Source of the DNA: Prevotella sp.
GTDB lineage: Bacteria; Bacteroidota; Bacteroidia; Bacteroidales; Bacteroidaceae
Reading direction: 5' to 3'
Assembly (NCBI GenBank): GCA_017623655.1
Contig: JAGAON010000003.1
Location: forward strand, 310,001-374,000
Length of the DNA stretch: 64,000 nucleotides
The notes under the pieces were generated by a model. It ran no database searches, was not told the origin of the DNA, and worked only from the letters and a program-made list of their open reading frames with translations. Shown here one piece after another: positions 36,584 to 45,738 of this stretch. Each line of letters begins with the position of its first letter. Position 1 is the first letter of the stretch. A program made the translations under genes and the position numbers.

Positions 36584-36584
36584 T

Positions 36585-36891
36585 GAAAGGGTGCTGATTA
36601 CCTTGTAAAAGGGTGCTGATTATACTGCAATCAGGCCTCTTTTACAAGGTAATCAGCACCCTTTTGTTTTGCGGCATGCCGTGCCTACTGTCGCAATCAG
36701 CGTTCTTTTATTGTATTCGGTCATTTTGTCGGCACATGTAGAGACGATGTATTACATCGTCTCATTATCTTTGTCGTCCGCCGTTGTCTGCCGAGACGAT
36801 GTGGTACATCGTCTCTACACGCGGGCAATTATACGTGCCCCGGATGGTATTTGTAATGTTTTTGAACCACGATATTTTGTAGGGACGCACC
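36585..36891. repeat. Composite repeat block R4-R3-R2-R1 (partial R1)
   Basis: R4 units from about 36588 to 36662; a shortened R3 (one arm, GCCGTGCCTAC, near 36678); an R2 pair at 36738-36763 and 36793-36818; and a half R1 at 36879-36891 that stops at GACGCACC. The order is the mirror image of the block at 29.3-29.74 kb. The cut R1 is followed by element A. Confidence 0.88.
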
Positions 36892-36931
36892 TTTTCTCTG
36901 CATGTGTGAGGCACAATTAATTGTCGCCTCC

Positions 36932-37244
36932 GAACCCCGAAGGGGTGACAGAACATAGCACAGGGTGTTAACCCTGTGTTTATGTGTCATGTCCGCAAAA
37001 CGTATCGGGAACCCCGAAGCCGATAGGCGAGGCGGGTATTGGCTGCCGAGGGGTGATATACCTATCGTATATCACGCGCTGCGATACAAATATATGGTAG
37101 TGGTTCTTTACGGTATTGTGTCACCCCTCGTCGCACGTCGTGCTCCTCGCCTGCCGGCTTCGGGGTTCCCGATACCATTTTTTGCATGTAATACTAACAC
37201 AGGGTTAACACCCTGTGCTATGTTCTGTCACCCTTTCAGGGTTC
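36932..37244. repeat. Structured palindromic element A (313 bp)
   Basis: Nested inverted repeats. Outer arms at 36932-36978 and 37198-37244 begin GAACCCCGAAGGGGTGACAG and contain the local palindromes CACAGGGTGTTAACCCTGTG and CACAGGGTTAACACCCTGTG. Inner arms at 37003-37032 and 37145-37174 match at 28 of 30 positions (core GGGAACCCCGAAGCC). The central ~110 bases have CGAGGGGTGA against TCACCCCTCG. Elements B and C have the same plan and length. Confidence 0.88.
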
Positions 37245-37295
37245 ATCATACCATGTTTTCGTTGCGTTGGTAATGTTTTTGAACGGCGATATTTT

Positions 37296-37391
37296 GTAGG
37301 GACGCACCTTGGTGCGTCCGAATTGCAACGTATTTCCGTATCGGCGGGTATGTTATCCCGCACCGGCGGATGCACCAAGGTGCGTCCCTAC
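37296..37391. repeat. R1 palindrome pair
   Basis: Arms at 37296-37319 and 37368-37391 around a 48-base spacer, preceded by TAATGTTTTTGAACGGCGAT, which also precedes the half R1 before element A. Confidence 0.9.
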
Positions 37392-37491
37392 AACATCGTT
37401 TGCATTAAGCGGGTACGGCTTCCCGTCCACTTTTGGACTGGCGGAGCAATGATTTCTTACGCCAAGAATTAACAAATGACGAGAAAAAGTA

Positions 37492-37560
37492 AATCTGTAA
37501 GTAAAATAATGCTGTATAGTTACAATTTGTAATTGTACGGCGTTATTTTGCTTACAGATT
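37492..37560. promoter_or_regulatory. Long inverted repeat upstream of the gltB promoter
   Basis: Arms of 21 bases at 37492-37512 (starts AATCTGTAAGTAAAATAA) and 37540-37560 (TTATTTTGCTTACAGATT) match except at two positions that would still pair as G-U. Inside is a smaller palindrome, TTACAATTTGTAA, at 37520-37532. It ends 52 bases before the gltB -33 element. It may be a regulator site for glutamate synthase or a separate hairpin element. Confidence 0.55.
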
Positions 37561-37612
37561 GAAGATTTTGCCTGATTGATAGGTAAAAAGCCTGTAAAAA
37601 CGTGTCGAAAGA

Positions 37613-37645
37613 TTTGTCAAAAAGAAAGAATATATGTAATTTTGC
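37613..37645 (+). promoter_or_regulatory. Promoter of gltB-gltD
   Basis: TTTG at 37613-37616, a 20-base spacer, then TAATTTTGC at 37637-37645. The leader to the ATG at 37739 is ~90 bases. Confidence 0.8.
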
Positions 37646-37738
37646 AGACGAAATGATGCAAAAAGCCGCTTGTTTATGACATGATGCAATGTAAAAGCGG
37701 TAAGAAGAGACAACAACACATAAAACATTTGACCGATT

Positions 37739-40700
37739 ATGAGAGAAGGATTGTATGATGCCCAATATGAGCATGACGCTTGCGGCGTGGGCATGGTGGT
37801 TAACATCCACGGCAACAAAAGCCATGATTTGGTGGACAATGCCTTGAGAGTGCTTGAGAACATGGAGCACCGTGGCGCGGAAACCCGTGACAAGACGGGC
37901 GACGGTGCGGGCATACTGTTGCAGATTCCTCATGAGTTCATCCTGCTGCAAGGCATTCCCGTGCCTGAAAAGGGGAAGTATGGGACGGGACTCGTCTTCC
38001 TGCCGAAAGACGGCGGGAGGCAGGACGAGATTCTGTCCGTTATGATTGAGGAGATAGAACGTGAGGGACTGACGCTGATGCACCTGCGCAATGTCCCCAC
38101 GTGTCCGGAGATTTTGGGCGCGGGAGCGCGTGATGTGGAGCCTGACATCAAGCAGGTCTTCGTCACGGGAGTGTCTGACGATAATGCGGAAGTCTTTGAA
38201 CGTATATTATATAAGGTACGCAAGAAGATAGAGAGGCGCATTGACGACGAGGATTTCTACATCTGTTCGCTGTCCAGCAAGGACATTGTCTATAAGGGAA
38301 TGCTGACCTCAGGGCAGCTGCGCCGCTACTACCCCGACCTTTCAAACAATTACTTTACGAGTGGCTTGGCGCTGGTTCATTCTCGCTTCTCCACCAACAC
38401 GTTCCCGAAGTGGAAACTGGCGCAGCCGTTCCGCCTGCTCTGTCACAACGGAGAGATAAACACCGTGCGCGGCAACCGCGGGTGGATGAAGGCCCGCGAG
38501 AGCGTGCTTTCGTCTGAGGCCTTGGGCGACATAAAGAACCTCCGGCCTATATTGCAGGAGGGAATGTCTGACTCCGCCAGCCTTGACAACGTGTTCGAGT
38601 TCCTCGTCCAGAGCGGGATGTCGCTGCCGCAGGCCATGGCCATCCTCGTGCCGGAGTCCTTCAACGACAAGAATCCTATCTCGGAAGATCTCAAGGCTTT
38701 CTATGAATACTACTCGATATTGATGGAACCGTGGGACGGGCCTGCCGCGCTGATGTTCTCTGACGGACGCTATGCGGGCGGAATGCTTGACAGAAACGGC
38801 CTGCGTCCGTCACGCTATACCATCACGAAGAGCGGCCTTATGGTCGTTGCCTCGGAGGTGGGCGTGATGGACTTTGAACCAAGTGACGTGGTAAGCAAGG
38901 GGCGCCTGCAACCGGGAAAGATACTGCTTATAGACACGCTTGAGGGCAAAATATACTATGATGGAGAGATAAAGGAGAAGCTGGCGGGTGAACATCCTTA
39001 CCGCCAATGGCTGTCAACGAACCGCATACAGCTGGAGAAACTGAAGTCAGGACGTAAGGTTGACAACGCCGTCAGCGACTTTGACCGCAAGCTGATAGCC
39101 TTTGGTTTCGGACAGGAGGACATAGACAAGACCGTAGTGCCGATGTGTACCAACGGGCAGGAGCCTGTGGCGGCCATGGGTAACGACACTCCTCTGGCTG
39201 TAATATCCGACAAACCGCAGATTTTCTTCAACTACTTCCGCCAGCAGTTCGCGCAGGTCACCAACCCGGCCATAGACCCTATACGCGAGGAACTGGTCAT
39301 GTCGCTCACGGAATATATAGGCCGCGTGGGCTCGGGAATACTCAATCCCGACGAAAGTAACTGCAAGATGGTGCGTCTGCCGCAGCCGGTGCTGACCAAT
39401 ACGGAGCTTGACATCCTCTGCAACATACGCTACAAGGGGTTCAAGACAAAGAAACTGCCGATACTGTTCAACGTTACTGACGGTGAGGCGGGGCTGTGCA
39501 AAGCCCTCAATGACCTCTGCAAGGCGGCGGAACAGTCGGTGGATGACGGCGTGAACTACATCATCCTGTCAGACCGTGACATTGACGGCAGCCGGGCGGC
39601 GATACCGTCTCTGCTCGCCGTAAGCGCCGTACACCACTACCTTATATCCGTCGGCAAGCGCGTGCAGACCGCACTTATCGTTGAGTCCGGCGAGATTCGC
39701 GAGGTCATGCACGCCGCGCTGCTGCTGGGATATGGCGCGTCCGCCATCAACCCTTACATGACATTCGCCGTCATTGACGACCTTGTCAGGAAGCATAAGG
39801 TGCAGGAAGAGTATGCCACAGCGGAGAAAAACTACATCAAGGCGGTTGACAAAGGACTGAAAAAGATTATGTCCAAGATGGGCATATCGACCATACGCTC
39901 CTACCGAGGAGCCAAGATATTCGAGGCGGTGGGCCTTTCCGACGAGCTGTTGCAGACCTATTTCGGTACTGACAAGTCAACGATTGGCGGCATAGGACTG
40001 CGTGACATCGCCCGTGACGCCGTCAGTCTGCATGACAGTGCGTTCCTGCCTAAGCGGCTTGACGGCTTCCTTCCCAACACGGGACTGTTCAACTACCGCA
40101 AGGATGGCATTGATCATGCGTGGAATCCTGATACCATCGCCAACCTGCAACTGGCCACACGGATGGGCTCTTACAAGAAGTATAAGGAGTGGGAGGCTAT
40201 GGTTGACAAGAAGGAAAGGCCGATATTCCTGCGTGACTTCATGGGTTTCAGGAAGGCCGCAAAGCCTGTTCCGCTGGAAGAAGTGGAGCCGGTGGAGTCC
40301 ATTGTCAGGCACTTTGTCACGGGAGCCATGTCCTTTGGCGCCCTGTCCATAGAGGCACACGAGGCTCTTGCGCTTGCGATGAACAAGCTCGGGGCACGCT
40401 CCAACACCGGTGAGGGCGGCGAAGACAATGCACGTTACCACACGATGGTCGATGGGGTGAGCCTTTCTTCCAAGACAAAGCAGATTGCCTCGGGACGCTT
40501 CGGAGTAACGGCCGAATACCTTGTGAATGCCGAGGAGATACAGATAAAGGTGGCACAGGGAGCCAAGCCGGGCGAAGGCGGACAGCTGCCGGGCTTCAAG
40601 GTGAACAAGATTATAGCCAAGACACGTAACGCGATACCCGGCATCACGCTCATATCACCACCGCCTCACCACGACATCTACTCCATCGAGGACCTTGCGC

Positions 40701-42223
40701 AGCTCATCTTCGACTTGAAAAACATCAACCCTACGGCTGCCGTCTCTGTGAAACTCGTTGCCGAAAGCGGCGTGGGAACCATCGCGGCAGGCGTTGCCAA
40801 GGCCAAGGCCGACCTCATAGTAATCTCCGGAGCGGAGGGAGGAACGGGCGCATCTCCAGCATCTTCCATGCGTTTCGCTGGCATATCACCGGAGATAGGG
40901 CTTGCCGAGACACAGCAAACGCTTGTGATGAACGGGCTGCGTAACCAAGTAAGGTTGCAGACTGACGGCCAGTTGAAGACGGCACGCGACGTGATTCTGA
41001 TGGCGATGTTGGGTGCGGACGAGTTCTCTTTCGGCACGTTGCCGCTGATAGTGCTTGGCTGTTTGATGATGCGCAAGTGCAACACCAACACCTGTCCGGT
41101 GGGTGTAGCGACGCAGGATGAGCGTCTTCGCGCCAAGTTCCGCGGCCGTGCGGAGTATGTAGTGAACTTCTTTACCTTCCTTGCGGAGCGTACCCGTGAG
41201 TATCTTGCGGAGATAGGGGTGCGGAATCTGAAAGAGATAATAGGCCGGACAGACCTTATCGAGGTTCATGCCGCAGACCCGACAACCAAGCAGGGCACGA
41301 TAGACTTCTCGCGTTTGCTTTACAAACCCGGGACGGACAAGCCCCTGTGTTGGGACCGTGAGGCGTTCACCAAGGTGGAAGGCGTGAAGGATTTTGACAT
41401 CATCAAGGCCTGTGCGCAAGCCATTGACAACAAGGAAGAGGTGAATCTCGATTACGCTATCAAGAACACCGACCGTGCCGTGGGCACCATGTTGTCAGGT
41501 GTCATAGCCAAGAAGTACGGTGAGGAGGGCCTGCCCGACAGCACGATAAACATCAAGTTCAAGGGCTCTGCCGGGCAATCATTCGGAGCTTTCGCCGTGA
41601 AGGGCGTGAACCTGAAGCTGGAAGGCGAGGCAAACGACTACTTCGGCAAGGGACTTTCAGGCGGAAGAATAGCCATATTGCCTCCTGCCAGAGCCAATGC
41701 CGACTTCGTGGCGGAGGATAATATCATAGCGGGCAATACCGGTCTCTACGGCGCCACAACCGGTGAACTGTACGTTAACGGCCGTGTGGGCGAGCGTTTC
41801 GCCGTCCGCAACTCCGGCGCCATGGCCGTCGTGGAAGGCGCGGGCGACCATTGCTGCGAGTACATGACCGGCGGCCGTGTGGTGGTCTTGGGCGAGACAG
41901 GGCGTAACTTCGCCGCCGGAATGTCGGGAGGCGTGGCATACGTATGGGACAAGAACCATAATTTCGACTACTACTGCAACATGGATCAGGTGGAGATAAA
42001 CCTCGTTGAGGAGGCTGCCTACCGCAAGGAGCTGAAAGAACTGATACGCAAGCACTACCTATACACCGGTTCCGCGCTGGCGGGCAGGATGCTTGACGAC
42101 TGGAACAGGTACGTGGAAGACTTCATACAGGTCGTGCCTATCGAGTACAAGCGTGTGTTGCAGGAAGAGCAGATGCGTGTGTTACAGGAGAAAATAGCAA
42201 ATATGCAGTTGATAAATAACTAA
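37739..42223 (+). CDS. gltB: Glutamate synthase large subunit
   Basis: 1494 residues, the full length of GOGAT alpha subunits. The N-terminal class II amidotransferase domain starts after a short propeptide, with the nucleophile Cys15 in YEHDACGVGMV. The FMN/2-oxoglutarate domain contains GRFGVTAEYLVNAEEIQIKV and SGAEGGTGASPASS. The 3Fe-4S cluster site is CLMMRKCNTNTCPVGVATQD. The C-terminal beta-helix has repeats such as GLSGGRIAILPP and GMSGGVAYVWD. With GltD it converts glutamine and 2-oxoglutarate to two glutamates. gltD follows after a 112-base gap filled by a strong hairpin. Confidence 0.97.
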   Translation: MREGLYDAQYEHDACGVGMVVNIHGNKSHDLVDNALRVLENMEHRGAETRDKTGDGAGILLQIPHEFILLQGIPVPEKGKYGTGLVFLPKDGGRQDEILSVMIEEIEREGLTLMHLRNVPTCPEILGAGARDVEPDIKQVFVTGVSDDNAEVFERILYKVRKKIERRIDDEDFYICSLSSKDIVYKGMLTSGQLRRYYPDLSNNYFTSGLALVHSRFSTNTFPKWKLAQPFRLLCHNGEINTVRGNRGWMKARESVLSSEALGDIKNLRPILQEGMSDSASLDNVFEFLVQSGMSLPQAMAILVPESFNDKNPISEDLKAFYEYYSILMEPWDGPAALMFSDGRYAGGMLDRNGLRPSRYTITKSGLMVVASEVGVMDFEPSDVVSKGRLQPGKILLIDTLEGKIYYDGEIKEKLAGEHPYRQWLSTNRIQLEKLKSGRKVDNAVSDFDRKLIAFGFGQEDIDKTVVPMCTNGQEPVAAMGNDTPLAVISDKPQIFFNYFRQQFAQVTNPAIDPIREELVMSLTEYIGRVGSGILNPDESNCKMVRLPQPVLTNTELDILCNIRYKGFKTKKLPILFNVTDGEAGLCKALNDLCKAAEQSVDDGVNYIILSDRDIDGSRAAIPSLLAVSAVHHYLISVGKRVQTALIVESGEIREVMHAALLLGYGASAINPYMTFAVIDDLVRKHKVQEEYATAEKNYIKAVDKGLKKIMSKMGISTIRSYRGAKIFEAVGLSDELLQTYFGTDKSTIGGIGLRDIARDAVSLHDSAFLPKRLDGFLPNTGLFNYRKDGIDHAWNPDTIANLQLATRMGSYKKYKEWEAMVDKKERPIFLRDFMGFRKAAKPVPLEEVEPVESIVRHFVTGAMSFGALSIEAHEALALAMNKLGARSNTGEGGEDNARYHTMVDGVSLSSKTKQIASGRFGVTAEYLVNAEEIQIKVAQGAKPGEGGQLPGFKVNKIIAKTRNAIPGITLISPPPHHDIYSIEDLAQLIFDLKNINPTAAVSVKLVAESGVGTIAAGVAKAKADLIVISGAEGGTGASPASSMRFAGISPEIGLAETQQTLVMNGLRNQVRLQTDGQLKTARDVILMAMLGADEFSFGTLPLIVLGCLMMRKCNTNTCPVGVATQDERLRAKFRGRAEYVVNFFTFLAERTREYLAEIGVRNLKEIIGRTDLIEVHAADPTTKQGTIDFSRLLYKPGTDKPLCWDREAFTKVEGVKDFDIIKACAQAIDNKEEVNLDYAIKNTDRAVGTMLSGVIAKKYGEEGLPDSTINIKFKGSAGQSFGAFAVKGVNLKLEGEANDYFGKGLSGGRIAILPPARANADFVAEDNIIAGNTGLYGATTGELYVNGRVGERFAVRNSGAMAVVEGAGDHCCEYMTGGRVVVLGETGRNFAAGMSGGVAYVWDKNHNFDYYCNMDQVEINLVEEAAYRKELKELIRKHYLYTGSALAGRMLDDWNRYVEDFIQVVPIEYKRVLQEEQMRVLQEKIANMQLINN

Positions 42224-42229
42224 AATACG

Positions 42230-42321
42230 GCCCCCTCCCAACCTCCCCGAGGGGGAGGAGAAGAATGTAAAGACGGGTATAAAGCATACCACGCCTCCCC
42301 TCGGGGAGGTTGGGTGGGGGC
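42230..42321. repeat. R6: 21-bp-arm hairpin between gltB and gltD
   Basis: CCCCCTCCCAACCTCCCCGA (to 42250) pairs with TCGGGGAGGTTGGGTGGGGG (from 42301), with one mismatch over 21 positions. Smaller CCTCCCC/GGGGAGG pairs lie inside each arm. Repeats of this CCTCCCCGAGGGGGAGG type are common in Bacteroidota genomes. Here one sits inside an operon. Confidence 0.85.
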
Positions 42322-42335
42322 TGCCAAAACAATTA

Positions 42336-43706
42336 ATGACAACAATGGGAAATCCAAAAGCATTTCTGACTATACATAGAAAGGAGGCCGGCTACCGCGA
42401 CCTTCATGACCGGATACAGGACTTTGGCGAGGTGGAACAGACGCTTAACTCTCACGACCGCAAGTTACAGGCAAGCCGTTGCATGGACTGCGGAGTGCCG
42501 TTCTGCCACTGGGCATGCCCGCTCGGCAACAAACCGCCGGAGTGGAACGATGCACTTTACAGGGGAGACTGGGCGCTTGCATACCGTCTTCTCAACTCTA
42601 CCAATGACTTTCCCGAGTTTACAGGGCGGATATGTCCGGCGCTTTGCGAGAAGGCCTGCGTGCTGAACCTTACCGACCATGAGCCGACCACCAACCGCGA
42701 GGATGAGTGTGCCATCACGGAAGGCGCATGGCGGGAGAACATTATACAGCCGCAGCAGTACGAACGCAATGGCAAGACCGTTGCCGTCATAGGCGCAGGG
42801 CCGGCCGGACTGGTCGCCGCCAACCGCCTGAACAAGATGGGTTACACCGTAACCGTGTTCGACAAGAACGAGGCTGCGGGCGGTCTTCTGCGCTACGGCA
42901 TACCTAACTTCAAGCTGAACAAGAAGGTTATAGACCGCCGCATGAACCTATTGGAGCAGGAGGGCATACGGTTCGTCTTCGGAACGGAAATAGACTTGCA
43001 ACAGCTTGCAACCGACGGACGGCTGCCGCAGGGCGAGTTTGACGCGTATGTGGTGGGCACCGGCACGCCGGTGGCACGTGACCTCAACATCCCCGGCCGC
43101 GAATTGAAGGGCGTGCACCTCGCCTTGGAACTGCTCTCACAGCAGAACCGCGTGCTGGCGGGCATGGAGTTCTCAAAGGACGAGCGTGTGACGGCCAAGG
43201 GCAAGGACGTGCTTGTCATCGGAGGTGGCGACACCGGCTCTGACTGCATAGGCACATCACACCGTCAGGGATGCCTCAGCGTGACGCAGATAGAGATAAT
43301 GCCGAAGCCCGTGGAGGGTCCGGAAGACCCCGCCAACCCTTGGCCAAACTGGCCGCGCACACTGAAGACCACCTCATCACACGAGGAAGGATGCGTGCGC
43401 CGCTGGAACATCAACTCCTTGGAGTTCCTCGGTAAGGACGGGAAACTGACCGGTGTGCGTGTGCAGCCTATCGACTGGGAACCCAATCCGGAAGGCGGCA
43501 GGCCGAAGATGGTGCCGGCAGGAGAACCGGAAGTAATCAAGTGCGAGATTTGCTTCCTCGCCATGGGCTTCCTGAAACCGGAACAACCCAAGTTCGCCGA
43601 CAACGTATTCGTATGCGGTGACGCGGCATCGGGAGCGTCACTCGTGGTCCGTGCCATGGCAAGCGGCAGGGATGCGGCAAGGAAAGTAGATGCGTATTTG
43701 GGGTAG
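42336..43706 (+). CDS. gltD: Glutamate synthase small subunit
   Basis: 456 residues (a second ATG three codons in is also possible). The N-terminal part holds the cysteines for two 4Fe-4S clusters (SRCMDCGVPFCHWACPLGN and GRICPALCEKAC). An FAD-binding GAGPAGLVAANRL and an NADPH-binding GGGDTGSDC follow. It takes electrons from NAD(P)H and passes them to GltB. The end CGDAASGASLVVRAMASGRD is typical. Forms the gltBD operon; a terminator lies at 43858-43890. Confidence 0.97.
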   Translation: MTTMGNPKAFLTIHRKEAGYRDLHDRIQDFGEVEQTLNSHDRKLQASRCMDCGVPFCHWACPLGNKPPEWNDALYRGDWALAYRLLNSTNDFPEFTGRICPALCEKACVLNLTDHEPTTNREDECAITEGAWRENIIQPQQYERNGKTVAVIGAGPAGLVAANRLNKMGYTVTVFDKNEAAGGLLRYGIPNFKLNKKVIDRRMNLLEQEGIRFVFGTEIDLQQLATDGRLPQGEFDAYVVGTGTPVARDLNIPGRELKGVHLALELLSQQNRVLAGMEFSKDERVTAKGKDVLVIGGGDTGSDCIGTSHRQGCLSVTQIEIMPKPVEGPEDPANPWPNWPRTLKTTSSHEEGCVRRWNINSLEFLGKDGKLTGVRVQPIDWEPNPEGGRPKMVPAGEPEVIKCEICFLAMGFLKPEQPKFADNVFVCGDAASGASLVVRAMASGRDAARKVDAYLG

Positions 43707-43716
43707 CCGATGGACA

Positions 43717-43814
43717 GGTTGTAGGTTTTAGGTGTTAGGTTGCGCTACGCTTGGTCATGGTTTGTCTTGTTCCAAGCCGAAAGACCTATAACCTAAAACC
43801 ATCAACCTACAACC
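43717..43814. repeat. R7: AGGTTTTAGGT-type hairpin
   Basis: GGTTGTAGGTTTTAGGT at 43717-43733 pairs with ACCTAAAACC and CCTACAACC towards 43814, and GCTTGG/CCAAGC pair inside. A related sequence lies at 50295-50404. Confidence 0.75.
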
Positions 43815-43857
43815 ATGAAAGAATCATCCATTCTCTCATAATTATTATTTTCTTCAA

Positions 43858-43890
43858 GGCGGATGTCCTCTTTGGTGGAGGGCATCCGCC
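43858..43890 (+). terminator. Terminator after gltD
   Basis: GGCGGATGTCCTC (43858-43870) and GAGGGCATCCGCC (43878-43890) form a 13-bp stem with one G-U pair and a 7-base loop, followed by a TTTT at about 43897. Confidence 0.78.
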
Positions 43891-43900
43891 GACACGTTTT

Positions 43901-44115
43901 GCAATCAGCACCTGATTACCCGGTAATCAGGTGCTGATTGCAGTGTAAAAGGGCGCTGATTACACGGTAAACAGGTGCTGATTGCGGCGGCATCCGTATG
44001 ATATTGTTTTTCAGTCATATAGAAATACGGAAAAGAAGTAGGCACGGCATTCAGCCGTGCAGCAAACGTTTCCTTGTCTGTAAGGCGCTTGCATGACAGG
44101 ATGCCGTGCCTGTTT
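43901..44115. repeat. R4 and R3 repeat block
   Basis: Three or four R4 units, partly degenerate, at about 43903-43985, then an R3 pair at about 44040-44062 and 44090-44113 (GGCACGGCAT...GCCGTGC). Confidence 0.85.
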
Positions 44116-44187
44116 CTTCGCCGTGCTGTTCGGAATTGCCATTGACGGAGGCTGGGAATGTGACAAAATAATAATGCAACAGGCGGT

Positions 44188-44504
44188 GAACCCCGAAAGG
44201 GTGACAGAATACAGCCCAGGGTGTCAACCCTGGGAATTGTAGCGTTTGACGATAAAATGTATTGGCACCCCGCAGCCGGCAGGCGAGGAGCACAACGTGC
44301 GACGAGGGGTGTTGAATCTCTGTTTGTCGTGATTTTGTTTTTCCTGTGTGGCCGTTTCTGTTTCCTCGCACCATTTTTCACCCCTCGCTGCCCTGCGGGC
44401 ATCTCGCCTTCCGGCTGCGGGGTGCCGATACTGTTATTTGCATTCACCGTCCGCCTCCCCGGGGTTGACACCCCGGGCTGTATTCTGTCACCCCTTTGGG
44501 GTTC
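44188..44504. repeat. Structured palindromic element B (317 bp)
   Basis: Same plan as element A. Outer arms start GAACCCCGAAAGGGTGACAG and end CACCCCTTTGGGGTTC, with local palindromes CCCAGGGTGTCAACCCTGGG and CCCGGGGTTGACACCCCGGG. The inner arms (GGCACCCCGCAGCCGGCAGG against CTTCCGGCTGCGGGGTGCC) are in the opposite order to A and C. At several positions both arms differ from A in a way that keeps pairing. No gene is visible in 43707-44785 apart from the repeats. Confidence 0.85.
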
Positions 44505-44678
44505 AACGCTGTTTCTGACATTCCTTTATATTTGGCGTTCCGAGCCATAGCCATGTAGGGACGATGTACCATACCTTCTCAACAAAGTTGACTGCTGACA
44601 GGCATACACCCGCCCCCGGACAGAGCGTCCGCAGACGTGTTTATTACGGCGCGTTAAATTCTTTTATCATACATTTAT

Positions 44679-44710
44679 TTGCATATTATAAATAAAATAT
44701 CTACCTTTGC
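44679..44710 (+). promoter_or_regulatory. Promoter of the acyltransferase gene
   Basis: TTTG at 44679-44682, a 19-base spacer, TACCTTTGC at 44702-44710; ATG at 44786. Confidence 0.83.
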
Positions 44711-44785
44711 AAAGCAGAAAGCGGCCGTTTCGACAAATGTTGCGGGGCTGCCGGAGGACAAAAACACCAAACTATAATACTAATA

Positions 44786-45721
44786 ATGTTGGCAGATATA
44801 AAATATAAGTTGATGTATGGCGCTCTCTATGCCTTCTCTCTCTTGCCGCTGGGAGTGCTGTATGTTTTTTCAGACATCGCCTTTTTTATCGTATATTACC
44901 TCACCAAATACCGCAAGAAGGTAGTGCGCAAGAACCTCCGCAACTCCTTTCCCGGAATGTCGGAGAAGGAAATGCTGGGCATAGAGCGCAAGTTCTTCCG
45001 CTGGTTCTGTGACTATGTGTTCGAGACCATAAAGCTGACATCCATCAGCAAGAAAGAGATGGCGCGGCGAATGCGCTTCGAGGGCATGGAGGAAGCCCGC
45101 GTGTTCATGGACCGCAAGATACCGATTTATATGTATCTCGGCCATTATTGCAACTGGGAATGGGTCACGACATTTGCCATGCACGCCCCGGACTGCCTGT
45201 GCGGAAACCTGTATCACGAACTGGAAAGCAAGACTGCGGACAGGATTTTCCTGAAACTACGCACACGTTTCGGAGCGCATGGCGTGAAGATGGAGGACAC
45301 ATTGCCTACGCTGGCGCGCTGGCACAAGGAACAGAAGGCCATGGTCATTGGCTTCGTCTCGGACCAAGTGCCCGGCTTCAGCAGTATGCACTACTGGCCG
45401 ACATTCCTCAATCAGCTTACGCCTACATACTCCGGAGCGGAGAGAATAGCCAAGATTTTTAGCGGGGCGGCGTTCTATATGGACATAAAACGCCCCAAGC
45501 GCGGATACTATGTAGCCACACTCGTGAAGATGTGTGATAACGCCAAGGACGAGCCCAAGTTCGCATTGACGGAGAAATACTACCGCCTGCTTGAGGAAAC
45601 GATAAGGGAAAACCCGCCGTACTGGCTCTGGAGCCACAACAGGTGGAAACGCACTTGGGAGGACTTCTGCCGTGTATATCCTGACGAAAAGGAGAGAAAC
45701 AGGGTGTTAAGTAAATTATAA
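44786..45721 (+). CDS. Lipid A biosynthesis lauroyl/myristoyl acyltransferase-like protein (LpxL/HtrB family)
   Basis: 311 residues. One N-terminal membrane segment (GALYAFSLLPLGVLYVFSDI) precedes the acyltransferase domain with the catalytic block YLGHYCNWEW (His and Glu spaced as HxxxxE), and the conserved N-terminal VVRKNLRNSFP, FVSDQVPG and YWLWSHNRWKR. It should add a secondary acyl chain to lipid A at the inner membrane. Probably transcribed with the GT6 gene 17 bases downstream. Confidence 0.92.
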   Translation: MLADIKYKLMYGALYAFSLLPLGVLYVFSDIAFFIVYYLTKYRKKVVRKNLRNSFPGMSEKEMLGIERKFFRWFCDYVFETIKLTSISKKEMARRMRFEGMEEARVFMDRKIPIYMYLGHYCNWEWVTTFAMHAPDCLCGNLYHELESKTADRIFLKLRTRFGAHGVKMEDTLPTLARWHKEQKAMVIGFVSDQVPGFSSMHYWPTFLNQLTPTYSGAERIAKIFSGAAFYMDIKRPKRGYYVATLVKMCDNAKDEPKFALTEKYYRLLEETIRENPPYWLWSHNRWKRTWEDFCRVYPDEKERNRVLSKL

Positions 45722-45738
45722 ATAATACGTAATAAAGT

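Noticed and set aside
36932-37244. Element A as a tRNA-like or group II intron RNA
   Set aside because: No tRNA arms, no intron domain V and no reverse transcriptase nearby; the symmetry is that of a palindromic element.
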